39,949 nucleotides of DNA. Source: Candidatus Gastranaerophilales bacterium. Lineage in GTDB: Bacteria; Cyanobacteriota; Vampirovibrionia; Gastranaerophilales; Gastranaerophilaceae. Every line of letters begins with the position of its first letter. The stretch's first letter is position 1. Positions 16,425 to 25,198 of the stretch are shown here, in pieces. The position numbers and the translations under genes are program-made. The notes under the pieces are model-generated. The model worked only from the letters and a program-made list of their open reading frames with translations, made no database searches and was not told the origin of the DNA. The DNA lies in assembly GCA_944324475.1 (NCBI GenBank), contig CALUWK010000014.1, positions 1 to 39,949 on the forward strand, given 5' to 3'.

Positions 16425-18128
16425 ATGAAAATTACAAATATACAACCTATAAGAAATTATACATACAATAAAAAAAACACCAATAATCATCTAACAAAAA
16501 CAAACTATAAACCAATTAATTTAAACTATTATCCTGTTTTTTTGGGCGGGTACAGTCTTGATTTATCAATGGTTAATAAAAATTTAAAAAAAGAAGAATT
16601 TCCACCTGATATTTTTGAACTTGTTCAGTTAATTTTAAAAAATAATCCCAATCCTCAGAATAAAACTCTTTATGATATTCATTTTGAAAAATATAAAAAT
16701 ATTTTAGAATGTTACTCTCTTGAAGAATTAAAAGAAACATACCCTGAATTTAAAGATGTGATATCTGTTTTTGATGTTGAAGCAGAAAAAAATAGTTTTA
16801 TAGGTGAATTTCTTGAAGAAAAATCCGATATCTTTTCTACAGAAGAAGATTTAACATTACAATTAATAAAACTATATTGGGGACAAGGATTTTCACTAAA
16901 TGATTTAACAAAATATATAAGCGAAAATTCAAAAGATAAAAAAAATATCAATTTGTATTACACAATGGTTAAAAAACTAAATATTCCCTTAATGAATAGT
17001 CACTATGCAAGTGTATTAAAACTTTCCAATAAAGAATATAATAAAAATTTAATTGAAAGAATTTCAATAAAAAGAAAAGAAAGCATTGAAGCAAAAAAAC
17101 AAAAACAAGAAGGAGAACCAGTTGTAATTCCAAAAGGACCCTTAAGTAAAGCACATGTAAAACATATATCAGAAGAACTAGAAGATCACTTTAGAAATAA
17201 TCCTGAAAAAATTTATAATCAAACAAAAAGACAAAATCATTTTTTAAATGAAAATCCTGAACTCAGAGAAAAAATGTCAGAAGCAATGATTTATGCTTGG
17301 AATAGAACAAAAGAAGGATTATCTGTTAAAAAATATCTTTCTAAATTTATGAAAAAATACGGTGGTATAAGCGAAGAAGAATTGGCCCTAAAAGTTACAG
17401 TACCAAAAGAAAAAATAACAGCTCTTGAATTGTTTTGGATAAAAAACCCTTGGGCAAGAGAAAATTTTTCTATAGCAGTAAATAAAGGGTGGGATTATAC
17501 TAAAAATTATAGCCCTAAAATTTATTTCGAAGCAAAAAATGATGAAAATCATATAACTTTAAATTTAATTCCAACAATGGTTAATCACAAAATATCATCT
17601 TGGGCAAAAGAAAACAATTTTTTTATTGATGAAAACGCGCATTATGGAAGAATACTTATAAATAAAGGAAAAGACTATAGTAATGACGAAAAAGCAAAAC
17701 AATATTCTAAAAAAATAGAAAAAACTACAGTTGAATATTATAAAAAACATCCCGAAGATGCTGATATATGCGCAACTGTTCTGCAATTAACACTAATTGA
17801 TTTTGAAAACGATCTTGAAAAAATAGATAAAACATTGCCTGATTTCATAAGAAATAATCCAGAACTACTTGAAAACTTTAAACAATTATTATCATCTCTC
17901 TTTCATAAAACACAGATATACAAAAAATCAGGTGAATTTAACAAAAATCCTATTGAAAATATAGAATTTAAAACCTTAATCGGAATATTTACAAATATAG
18001 CAGAAATTCTTGCTATAACTCCCGAAGGTTGTAAGGTTGCAGAATATTTAAATAATAAACTAGATAAAATATATAATTTATTTTTAACAAACAATAGAAC
18101 TAAAATAAATAAAATTGTCACAGGTTAA
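16425..18128 (+). CDS. F-x-G-motif protein with internal helical repeats, unknown
   Basis: I start at ATG 16425, which has AAGG 8 nt upstream and an N-terminus (MKITNIQPIRNYTYN) like that of other motif proteins here. A TTG at 16320 would add a hydrophobic leader but has no SD. The 567-residue product has YPVFLGGYSLDLS at about 34-46 and is then helical. Two related segments occur: NENPELREKMSEAMIYAWNR (about 281-300) and KNPWARENFSIAVNKGWDYT (about 343-362); both share N-P, R-E, a central A and W followed by T-K. Further NNPE motifs occur at about 263 and 490. No known domain is evident and no function can be proposed. It overlaps rfbA by 11 bp at the 3' end. Confidence 0.7.
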   Translation: MKITNIQPIRNYTYNKKNTNNHLTKTNYKPINLNYYPVFLGGYSLDLSMVNKNLKKEEFPPDIFELVQLILKNNPNPQNKTLYDIHFEKYKNILECYSLEELKETYPEFKDVISVFDVEAEKNSFIGEFLEEKSDIFSTEEDLTLQLIKLYWGQGFSLNDLTKYISENSKDKKNINLYYTMVKKLNIPLMNSHYASVLKLSNKEYNKNLIERISIKRKESIEAKKQKQEGEPVVIPKGPLSKAHVKHISEELEDHFRNNPEKIYNQTKRQNHFLNENPELREKMSEAMIYAWNRTKEGLSVKKYLSKFMKKYGGISEEELALKVTVPKEKITALELFWIKNPWARENFSIAVNKGWDYTKNYSPKIYFEAKNDENHITLNLIPTMVNHKISSWAKENNFFIDENAHYGRILINKGKDYSNDEKAKQYSKKIEKTTVEYYKKHPEDADICATVLQLTLIDFENDLEKIDKTLPDFIRNNPELLENFKQLLSSLFHKTQIYKKSGEFNKNPIENIEFKTLIGIFTNIAEILAITPEGCKVAEYLNNKLDKIYNLFLTNNRTKINKIVTG

Positions 18129-18984
18129 CAATTTTTTCCAAATATTTCCCGTATCCATTTTGTTTATATTTTTTAGATATTTCAAGCAGTTGTTCTTTAG
18201 AAATATAACCCATACGATATGCTACTTCTTCTATAGAAGCTATTTTCATGCCTGTATTTATCTCCATAGATTGAACAAAATTAGCAGCCTGTAACAAACT
18301 TTTAAAAGTTCCTGTATCAAGCCAAGCAAAGCCCCTACCTAAAATTTCAACTTTTAATTGATTTTTTTCAAGATAAATTTTATTTAAATCCGTAATTTCA
18401 AGCTCTCCTCTTTGAGATGGTTTTAAGACTTTTGCATATTCAACCACTTTATTATCATAAAAATATAACCCCGTCACTGCATAATTAGATTTCGGATTTT
18501 TTGGTTTTTCTTCAATTGAAATAGCTTTATTATTTTTATCAAATTCAACTACGCCAAATCTTTCAGGGTCTTGCACTTGATAACCAAAAACAGTTGCACC
18601 AAAATCTCTCTTTCCAACTTCTTTTAACATTGAAGAAAAACCAAACCCATGAAAAATATTATCACCTAAAATTAAAGCAACCGGAGAATCTGCAATAAAA
18701 TCTTGAGCAATTATAAAACTATCTGCAATTCCTTTTGGAATTTCCTGAATAGCATAAGAAAAATTAACTCCAATAGAACTTCCATCGCCTAAAACTTTTT
18801 TAAAATTATCTGTATCACAAGAATTTGTAATAATTAAAATATCTTTAATACCAGCTAAAAGCAAGGTGGTAATAGGATAATAAATCATTGGTTTATCATA
18901 AACCGGAAGTAAAATTTTAGATATAGGCAAACTTGCAGGATATAATCTGGATCCTGCTCCAGCTGCAAGGATAATACCTTTCAT
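18118..18984 (-). CDS. rfbA: Glucose-1-phosphate thymidylyltransferase
   Basis: RfbA (RmlA) converts dTTP and glucose-1-phosphate to dTDP-glucose, the first step toward dTDP-rhamnose and related sugars for surface polysaccharides. The 288-residue protein has normal length. It begins KGIILAAGAGSRLYP with the nucleotidyltransferase loop (9-16), followed by KILLPVYDKPMIYYP, LILGDNIFHG, IEEKPKNPKSNYAVTGLYFYD and FAWLDTGTF. The loop has GAGSRL in place of the usual G-x-GTRL. No rfbB, C or D is adjacent. The SD (AAGGA) and the start codon lie within a perfect 18-bp inverted repeat, so translation may be controlled by RNA folding. Confidence 0.95.
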   Translation of the reverse strand: MKGIILAAGAGSRLYPASLPISKILLPVYDKPMIYYPITTLLLAGIKDILIITNSCDTDNFKKVLGDGSSIGVNFSYAIQEIPKGIADSFIIAQDFIADSPVALILGDNIFHGFGFSSMLKEVGKRDFGATVFGYQVQDPERFGVVEFDKNNKAISIEEKPKNPKSNYAVTGLYFYDNKVVEYAKVLKPSQRGELEITDLNKIYLEKNQLKVEILGRGFAWLDTGTFKSLLQAANFVQSMEINTGMKIASIEEVAYRMGYISKEQLLEISKKYKQNGYGKYLEKIVNL

Positions 18985-19035
18985 TTAAAAATCCTTTTTA
19001 TTACTCTTAAATAAAGTATAAAAAGGATTTTTAAA
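18984..19035 (-). promoter_or_regulatory. 18-bp inverted repeat covering the rfbA SD and start
   Basis: Bases 18984-19001 and 19018-19035 are exact reverse complements with a 16-nt loop. The 18984-19001 arm holds the rfbA SD (AAGGA on the minus strand) and the first base of its ATG. It lies in the 72-bp space between recA and rfbA. It may serve as a recA terminator or attenuator (GGATTTTT ends the stem), as a lid on rfbA translation, or both. Confidence 0.6.
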
Positions 19036-19056
19036 TCTTGCAAGTATATTAATAAT

Positions 19057-20121
19057 TTAATTTTCTAGTTTTTCTTCAGGTTTATTTTTGGAAGCAATTT
19101 TTTCTCTTACTTTTGTTTCAATTTCATTTAAAATTTCGGGGTTTTCCGCTAAAAACTCTTTTGCTTTTTCTCTACCTTGACCTAATTTTTCATCATTATA
19201 ACTAAACCAAGCACCTGCTTTTTTAATAATATCAAAATTAACTGCAACATCTATAATATTACCTAAAGCACAAATTCCTTTTCCATATATAATATCAAAT
19301 TCAGCAACTTTGAAAGGTGGAGCAACTTTATTTTTGGCAACTTTAACTCTAACTCTATTTCCTATATCTTCGTTATCTTTATTTTTAACGCTGTCGCACC
19401 TTCTTATATCAAGCCTAACTGAAGCATAATATTTAAGAGCATTTCCACCTGTTGTTGTCTCAGGATTTCCAAACATTATACCAATTTTTTGTCTTAATTG
19501 ATTAATAAAAATTACAGTTGTATTTGTTTTTCCCACTATACCTGTTAATTTTCTCAAAGCTTTTGACATCAAACGAGCCTGTAAGCCCATTTGTTGTTCA
19601 TCCATCGCATGCTCTATTTCAGCCTTAGGAACCAATGCAGCAACAGAATCGATAACTATAACATCAATAGCACCTGAACGAACCAATTCTTCAGCAATTT
19701 CCAATGCTTGTTCACCTGTATCAGGTTGAGATATTAAAAGTTGATCTATATCAACACCTAAATTTTTAGCATATTCAGGATCAAGTGCATGTTCTGCATC
19801 AATAAAAGCTGCAATTCCACCTTTCTTTTGACAATTTGCAACAATATGTTGAGCTAAAGTTGTTTTACCTGATGATTCCGGACCGTAAATTTCAATTATT
19901 CTTCCTCTTGGAACGCCTCCTATTCCAAGAGCTATATCAAGAGCAAGTGAACCTGTCGGTATACATTCACAATTAACAGATGTCTTGTCACCAAGACGCA
20001 TGATTGAACCTTTGCCAAAATCTTTTTCAATTTTATCTAAAGCCATTTTTAAAGCTTTATTTTTTCCCTCTTGAATTGCATCTTTTTCTTTTTCATCCGT
20101 TGTTTTAGCAACTGCACACAT
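19057..20121 (-). CDS. recA: Recombinase RecA
   Basis: RecA is the ATP-dependent strand-exchange protein of homologous recombination and the SOS co-protease. The 354-residue protein has the Walker A loop GPESSGKTT (80-88), the segment [13 protein letters not shown], the ATPase signature [19 protein letters not shown], and the L2 region with [16 protein letters not shown]. The C-terminus is acidic and basic mixed and shorter than in E. coli. ATG at 20121 has AAGGA 7 nt upstream. It is divergent from kdsA with only 50 bp between them. I saw no convincing LexA-type operator there. Confidence 0.99.
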   Translation of the reverse strand: MCAVAKTTDEKEKDAIQEGKNKALKMALDKIEKDFGKGSIMRLGDKTSVNCECIPTGSLALDIALGIGGVPRGRIIEIYGPESSGKTTLAQHIVANCQKKGGIAAFIDAEHALDPEYAKNLGVDIDQLLISQPDTGEQALEIAEELVRSGAIDVIVIDSVAALVPKAEIEHAMDEQQMGLQARLMSKALRKLTGIVGKTNTTVIFINQLRQKIGIMFGNPETTTGGNALKYYASVRLDIRRCDSVKNKDNEDIGNRVRVKVAKNKVAPPFKVAEFDIIYGKGICALGNIIDVAVNFDIIKKAGAWFSYNDEKLGQGREKAKEFLAENPEILNEIETKVREKIASKNKPEEKLEN

Positions 20122-20158
20122 AATTTTTTCCTTACTTCCCTAATATTAATAATTATTA

Positions 20159-20164
20159 TATAAT
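20159..20164 (+). promoter_or_regulatory. -10 element of kdsA, 7 nt before ATG
   Basis: A consensus TATAAT at 20159-20164 is followed after 7 nt by the kdsA ATG. There is no SD. The normal start point would be at or very near the A of ATG, so a leaderless mRNA is likely. The -35 match is poor. Confidence 0.45.
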
Positions 20165-20171
20165 AAAACTT

Positions 20172-20987
20172 ATGAAAACTCTAACTCTTAATAATTTTGA
20201 AATAGGCGGGGACAAACTAACAATTTTGGCTGGTCCATGTGCAATGGAGAGTGCCGAAATATCATATACAACAGCAAAAAAATTAAAAGAAATATGCAAA
20301 CGTTTAAATATAAATTTTATTTTTAAGACTTCCTTTGATAAAGCAAACCGCTCGTCTTTATCTTCTTACAGGGGTTTGGGAATAGAAGAAGGTTTAAAAA
20401 TTCTATCAGATATAAAAAAAGAATTATCTGTTCCTATTGTAACAGACATACACGAACCGTCTCAGGCTAATCTTGCGGCTCAAGTGGCAGATGTTATTCA
20501 GATTCCTGCTTTTTTATGTAGGCAGACAGATCTTCTTGTTGCTGCTGCTAAAACAAACAAAATTATAAATATTAAAAAAGGACAATTTTTGTCACCATAC
20601 CAAATGAAATCCATAGCTTTAAAAGTCATAGAAAGTGGAAATGATAAAATTTTAATAACAGAAAGAGGAACTTCTTTTGGATATAACAACCTTGTTGTTG
20701 ATATGAGAGGTATTCAAATAATTCAAGATGATTTAGGTTATCCTATGATATTTGATGCAACTCATAGTGTTCAAATCCCAGGAGGACATGGCACAAGTTC
20801 TTCTGGAGAAAGAAAATTTGTTCCTTTATTAGCAAAAGCAGCTATTGCAGCAGGTGCTAAAGGATTATTTTTTGAAATTCATCCAAATCCTGACTCAGCC
20901 CTTTGTGATGGGGATAATATGTTACCTTTAGATAACTGCGAAGAAACTTTTTATATTTGTAATCAAATTTTTAAGCTTGTAAACTAA
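20172..20987 (+). CDS. kdsA: 3-deoxy-8-phosphooctulonate synthase (KdsA)
   Basis: KdsA condenses phosphoenolpyruvate with arabinose-5-phosphate to Kdo-8-phosphate, the first committed step to Kdo for lipopolysaccharide, which implies an outer membrane. The 271-residue protein carries FKTSFDKANRSS, SYRGLGIEEGLKIL, VTDIHEPSQA, IPAFLCRQTDLL and ERGTSFGYNNLVVDM. The N-terminal segment reads LAGPCAMES, with Cys where E. coli KdsA has Asn. Together with the His in DATHSVQ, the Glu in FFEIHP and the Asp in CDGDN, this is the residue set of the metal-dependent (Aquifex-type) class. It overlaps mnmG by 17 bp at its 3' end. Confidence 0.96.
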   Translation: MKTLTLNNFEIGGDKLTILAGPCAMESAEISYTTAKKLKEICKRLNINFIFKTSFDKANRSSLSSYRGLGIEEGLKILSDIKKELSVPIVTDIHEPSQANLAAQVADVIQIPAFLCRQTDLLVAAAKTNKIINIKKGQFLSPYQMKSIALKVIESGNDKILITERGTSFGYNNLVVDMRGIQIIQDDLGYPMIFDATHSVQIPGGHGTSSSGERKFVPLLAKAAIAAGAKGLFFEIHPNPDSALCDGDNMLPLDNCEETFYICNQIFKLVN

Positions 20988-22890
20988 CTTTTTTAATTTT
21001 ATGCTGCTCAATTAAAACCATTAAAATTGATACATCGGCTGGTTTTACTCCACCTATTCTTAAAGCTTGTCCTATTGTTTTAGGTCTTATCTTGATAAGT
21101 TTTTCTTTTGATTCGGTTGAAATCTGTTTAATTAAATTATAATCAATATCATCAGGAATTTTTATATCTTCTGTTTTTTTATGATTATTTATTTCAACAG
21201 TTTGTCTTTTAATATAACCATCATATTTAACAAGAATTTCGGTCTGTTCTTCAATATCCCTTATTAGATAATTATCATCTGTCTCAATATTTGATTTAAA
21301 ACCTAACTCTTTTAATATTTTATAATCAATATTAGGTCTTTTTAAAAGATTTAATCCATTTATTCCTAGCTCAAGTCCTTCATTATATTTCAATAACACT
21401 TCTTTATTTTTTAAATTTGCTTTAATTTTAAAATCTTTTAATTTTTCAATTTGTCTTTCAATTTCTTTTTCTTTAAAACGTTTTCTTTGAATATCAAATT
21501 CTTTTACAAGTCCTATTGAATACCCTATTTCTGATAATCTCAAATCAGCGTTATCTTGTCTTAAAACAAGTCTGTATTCACTCCTTGAAGTAAGCATTCT
21601 ATAAGGTTCATCAATATCTTTAGTGATTAAATCATCAATTAAAGTTCCAATATATGAATTAGAACGAACCAGATTAATATATTCTTTATTTTGAAGATAA
21701 TTATATGCATTAATCCCTGCAACAAGTCCTTGAGCTGCGGCTTCTTCGTATCCTGAAGTACCATTTATTTGACCTGCTAAAAATAAACCTTTAACTTTTT
21801 TTGTCATTAATCCATAATCTAATTCAAGAGCACATACACTATCATATTCAACAGCGTAAGCTGGTTTTATAATAGAAGCACTTTCAAGCCCTGGAAGCGA
21901 ATGAATCATATCAAATTGAACTTCTATAGGTAAACTTGTTGAAAAACCTTGAATATAAACTTCATAAGTATTTTTCCCTTCAGGCTCTATAAAGATATGA
22001 TGAGAAGGATTATTTGCAAACCTTACAACTTTATCTTCAATACTTGGGCAATATCTTGGACCAACACCTTTAATCAGACCTTGATATAAAGGTGAATAAC
22101 ACAAATTTGCTTTTATTATTTCATGAGTTTTTGTATTAGTTTTAGTTAAATAACAAGGATATTGTTTTCTAATTGGACGATTTGGTTTAAAACTAAAAAA
22201 TCTCGGCATACCATTAATTACTTCATCCCCCGGATGAAGTTCAAGTTTTGAATAATCAATAGTTCTGCCATCAACTCTAGCAGGAGTTCCTGTCTTTAAT
22301 TTTCTTGTTTTAAGTCCTAATTTTCTTAAAGAATCAGATAAACCAAAAGCGCTTCTTTCTCCTAATCTTCCTGCTTCAAATGATTTTAAACCTATATAAA
22401 TTCTACCCTCAAGACTGGTTCCAGTTGTTAAAATAACACATGGTGCATAATATTCTATTCCAAGTTCATCACAAACTCCTTGTATAATATCATCTTTCAC
22501 TAACAAACCTGTTATTTGAATTTGTTTTAATGTTAAATTTTCTTCACTTTCAATATATTTTCTTGCAAGTAATTTATATTCTATTTTATCCGATTGAGCC
22601 CTCAAAGCTCTTACAGCAGGTCCTTTTGAAGAATTAAGAGTTTTTAGTTGAAGGTATGTGCTATCTGCAAGTTCTGCCATGACACCACCAAGTGCATCGA
22701 TTTCCCTTACTAAATTTGACTTAGCAGGCCCTCCAATTGCAGGATTACAAGGCATTAATCCAATATTTTCTATATTTAAAGTAGTTAATAAAGTTTTTAA
22801 ACCTAAACGCGAAGCACTAATCGAAGCTTCAATTCCAGCATGGCCTGCACCAATAACTATACAATCAAATTTAAAAGGGGAATTTAACAT
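20971..22890 (-). CDS. mnmG: tRNA uridine-5-carboxymethylaminomethyl modification enzyme MnmG
   Basis: MnmG (GidA) binds FAD and, with MnmE, adds the carboxymethylaminomethyl group to U34 of certain tRNAs. The 639-residue protein has normal length. It shows the FAD dinucleotide motif VIGAGHAGIEA (12-22), the family signatures NPAIGGPAKSNLVREIDALGG (split over 49-69), GTPARVDGRTIDYSKL and AGQINGTSGYEEAAAQGLVAG, and a C-terminal MnmE-binding helical part. It follows thrB by 10 bp, with AAGG upstream of ATG, in a dnaN-thrB-mnmG unit. No mnmE is in the window. Confidence 0.98.
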   Translation of the reverse strand: MLNSPFKFDCIVIGAGHAGIEASISASRLGLKTLLTTLNIENIGLMPCNPAIGGPAKSNLVREIDALGGVMAELADSTYLQLKTLNSSKGPAVRALRAQSDKIEYKLLARKYIESEENLTLKQIQITGLLVKDDIIQGVCDELGIEYYAPCVILTTGTSLEGRIYIGLKSFEAGRLGERSAFGLSDSLRKLGLKTRKLKTGTPARVDGRTIDYSKLELHPGDEVINGMPRFFSFKPNRPIRKQYPCYLTKTNTKTHEIIKANLCYSPLYQGLIKGVGPRYCPSIEDKVVRFANNPSHHIFIEPEGKNTYEVYIQGFSTSLPIEVQFDMIHSLPGLESASIIKPAYAVEYDSVCALELDYGLMTKKVKGLFLAGQINGTSGYEEAAAQGLVAGINAYNYLQNKEYINLVRSNSYIGTLIDDLITKDIDEPYRMLTSRSEYRLVLRQDNADLRLSEIGYSIGLVKEFDIQRKRFKEKEIERQIEKLKDFKIKANLKNKEVLLKYNEGLELGINGLNLLKRPNIDYKILKELGFKSNIETDDNYLIRDIEEQTEILVKYDGYIKRQTVEINNHKKTEDIKIPDDIDYNLIKQISTESKEKLIKIRPKTIGQALRIGGVKPADVSILMVLIEQHKIKKVSLQA

Positions 22891-22900
22891 TTATTTTACC

Positions 22901-23833
22901 TTACAAAATCTTAACTGCACCCTCTTTTTCTATAGGCAGGTTTAAAAAATTAGTTTTAACATTAAAGTAATTCCAACTATTTGAGACTATCTCTTTAATT
23001 TCACTAACACCAATACCATTATATATAATTAATACAGAAGGACCTGCACCACATAATACTGTTCCTATTACACCATTTGTATGTTTAAGATTATCCATTA
23101 TCTCAACCATACCTGGGACAAGCTTTTGCCTGTATGGTTGGTGGATTTTATCTTTTAAAGATAATTTTAATAATTCTTCGTCTTTTGTATAAAGTGCTTC
23201 AACAAACATAGCACTTCTTTTAAGATTATATACCGCATCAGACAAAGGAATTTCCTTTGGTAAAACTGAACGAGAAATTTCTGTATTCAACTCATAATCA
23301 GGAATACATACCATTAATTTCCAATCATCATTCCAGGGTAATTTTCTATATATAACAGACCCATCTTCTTCCCAAGATGACAAAGTCATTCCTCCTACAA
23401 AAGCAGGTGTTATATTATCAGGATGACCTTCTATTTCTGTCGCTATGGAAAGCAAAACTTTCTCATCTGCCGGATGACCTAAAAGCTCATTTGCAGCAAT
23501 TAACCCCCCAACAATAACAGAGGCAGATGATCCTAATCCCCTCGATATTGGAATTTGAGTTTTAATTGTAATTTTTAATTCATTAGGATTTTGACCTATA
23601 AAATTATATAAAAGTTCTATTGCCTTATAAACTATATTATTTTTATCCGTTGGAATGTCAATTAAATCATTTTCATTATTTTTTTCATTAATTATATTAA
23701 TTTCAATACCTGTACCCGGAAGGACTGTTTCTTCAACTGTAACAATATTATATAAAGGCAAAGCCAACCCGAAAGAATCAAATCCTGGTCCTATATTTGC
23801 TATTGTTGCTGGAGTTTTTACACTTACTTTCAT
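22901..23833 (-). CDS. thrB: Homoserine kinase
   Basis: ThrB phosphorylates homoserine to O-phosphohomoserine in the threonine branch of the aspartate family. It is a 310-residue GHMP kinase with PATIANIGPGFDSFGLAL at the N-terminus (8-25), the ATP-binding motif PISRGLGSSASV (95-106), EGHPDNITPAFVGG and the C-terminal GAGPSVLIIY motif. It lies 7 bp after dnaN with AGGA before ATG, so it is probably co-transcribed with the sliding clamp; there is no functional link that I know of. Confidence 0.96.
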   Translation of the reverse strand: MKVSVKTPATIANIGPGFDSFGLALPLYNIVTVEETVLPGTGIEINIINEKNNENDLIDIPTDKNNIVYKAIELLYNFIGQNPNELKITIKTQIPISRGLGSSASVIVGGLIAANELLGHPADEKVLLSIATEIEGHPDNITPAFVGGMTLSSWEEDGSVIYRKLPWNDDWKLMVCIPDYELNTEISRSVLPKEIPLSDAVYNLKRSAMFVEALYTKDEELLKLSLKDKIHQPYRQKLVPGMVEIMDNLKHTNGVIGTVLCGAGPSVLIIYNGIGVSEIKEIVSNSWNYFNVKTNFLNLPIEKEGAVKIL

Positions 23834-23840
23834 AATCTTC

Positions 23841-24965
23841 CTATTGAACTTTAACAGGCATTATCAAACAAATATAATTATCTTTTTCATCTTGCGGTTT
23901 AAAAATCGCGGCTGCTAAAGTGTCTGAAATTTCAATTTCAACTTTTTTAGCTTCCATATTTTTTAAAGCATCGAGAACATATTTATAATTAAACGCTGTT
24001 AAAATTTCATCAAAATCGTATTCTATATCAATATAATCTTTTGAACGACCTGCATCAGGAGTATCTGCCATAATCTCCAACTGGTTCTGTTTAAAATTAA
24101 ATCTTACAACATTAGTCCTGTCATTTACCATAACAGAAACTCTTTCAATAGAATTTACAAGTTCGCATCTGTCAACTATAACTTTTTTATCATTATTTAC
24201 AGGTATTAACTGTTGATATTTAGGATAAGAACCTTCAATTAATCTAGATTGAAAGATTAAATTTGCAAATTCAAAAATAATTTTATTATCTTGAATTTTA
24301 AGAGTAATATTTTCATCATCAACAAGAGAGGAAATCCTTTGGACTTCAGCTAAAGTTTTAGCAGGGACAATAAAATTAATAAGATCTTCAACACTTGTTG
24401 AAATTTCTTTTTGAACTCTTGTTAAACGATTGCCGTCTGTTGTTGCAAGTTCTAAAATATTATTTTTTATATTAAAACAAACCCCTGTTAAAACCCCTTG
24501 TGTTTCTTGTTGAGATACTGCAAAAATAACTTGTTTAATAGCTTTTGAAAATTCATTTTTATTCAAAACTACAATTTTAAAATCTTCATCCGAAACATTC
24601 TCTATAACTTGAGGAAATTCAATAGAAGGTAAACCAATTAAAACAAATTCTGTTTTACCACTTTTTATTTTAACATTGTCTGTATCTTCAACGGTAGCTA
24701 GGTTAATTTCAGTTGAAGATAATCTTGAAACAAGTTCAGATAATTTCTTAGCACTTAAAGTAATAGAACCCTGTGTAATAACTTGGGCAGGTATTTTAAA
24801 ATTTATTGCAAGATTTAAATCTGTTGCACAAAATTTTATTTTATCAGAAGAAATTGTTTCAATTAAAATATTTGATAAAATTGGTTGAAGTGCTTTTTGT
24901 GAAGTAATTTTTTCAACTATTTTTATAGCGTTTGAAAAATCTTCTCTATTTAAAATTATTTCCAC
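23841..24965 (-). CDS. dnaN: DNA polymerase III beta subunit (sliding clamp)
   Basis: DnaN forms the ring that tethers DNA polymerase III to the template. At 374 residues it has the normal length and three-domain character. Visible features are the N-terminal ILNREDFSNAIKIVEKITSQK, the segment SAKKLSELVSRL, TDGNRLTRVQ in domain 2, and a C-terminal end LIMPVKVQ in the position of the usual M-P-M-R-L end. The start codon is GTG (24963-24965), preceded by AGGAG at 9 nt. It heads the dnaN-thrB-mnmG operon. The upstream spacer has DnaA-box-like repeats (see the origin feature). No dnaA is in the window. Confidence 0.97.
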   Translation of the reverse strand: MEIILNREDFSNAIKIVEKITSQKALQPILSNILIETISSDKIKFCATDLNLAINFKIPAQVITQGSITLSAKKLSELVSRLSSTEINLATVEDTDNVKIKSGKTEFVLIGLPSIEFPQVIENVSDEDFKIVVLNKNEFSKAIKQVIFAVSQQETQGVLTGVCFNIKNNILELATTDGNRLTRVQKEISTSVEDLINFIVPAKTLAEVQRISSLVDDENITLKIQDNKIIFEFANLIFQSRLIEGSYPKYQQLIPVNNDKKVIVDRCELVNSIERVSVMVNDRTNVVRFNFKQNQLEIMADTPDAGRSKDYIDIEYDFDEILTAFNYKYVLDALKNMEAKKVEIEISDTLAAAIFKPQDEKDNYICLIMPVKVQ

Positions 24966-25198
24966 TTAACTGGTCTCCTATTTTTATCTAAATAAATTAT
25001 ATTATAAAAAAAAGAACTTACAATCTAAAAGCTTTTTAATTTTATATAATTATATAAAATATATATTTTTAAATATAAAAATAATAATTATAATAAAGAT
25101 TAAATATTTGTGTAAAAAGTATTAAAAATGTTGTTATAACTAAATTTTGGTTTGTGTAAAAAACTTATTTTTTTACACAATTTTTACACAATATTTAT
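24966..25198. other. Candidate replication origin (oriC) with four DnaA-box-like repeats
   Basis: This spacer between dnaN and comF holds four copies of TTTTTACACAA: two on the minus strand (25108-25118 and 25153-25163) and two abutting on the + strand (25170-25180 and 25181-25191). Their core TTTTACACA matches the cyanobacterial-type box TTTTCCACA at 8 of 9 positions and E. coli TTATCCACA at 7 of 9. Beside them, about 25020-25107 is nearly pure A/T, as a DNA-unwinding element would be. The neighbouring dnaN and nearby mnmG are genes commonly found by bacterial origins. Alternatively the repeats could be operators for dnaN. Confidence 0.55.

Noticed and set aside
20122-20171. LexA/SOS box between recA and kdsA
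   Set aside because: The 50-bp spacer is A/T-rich but holds no convincing dyad of a known LexA type.
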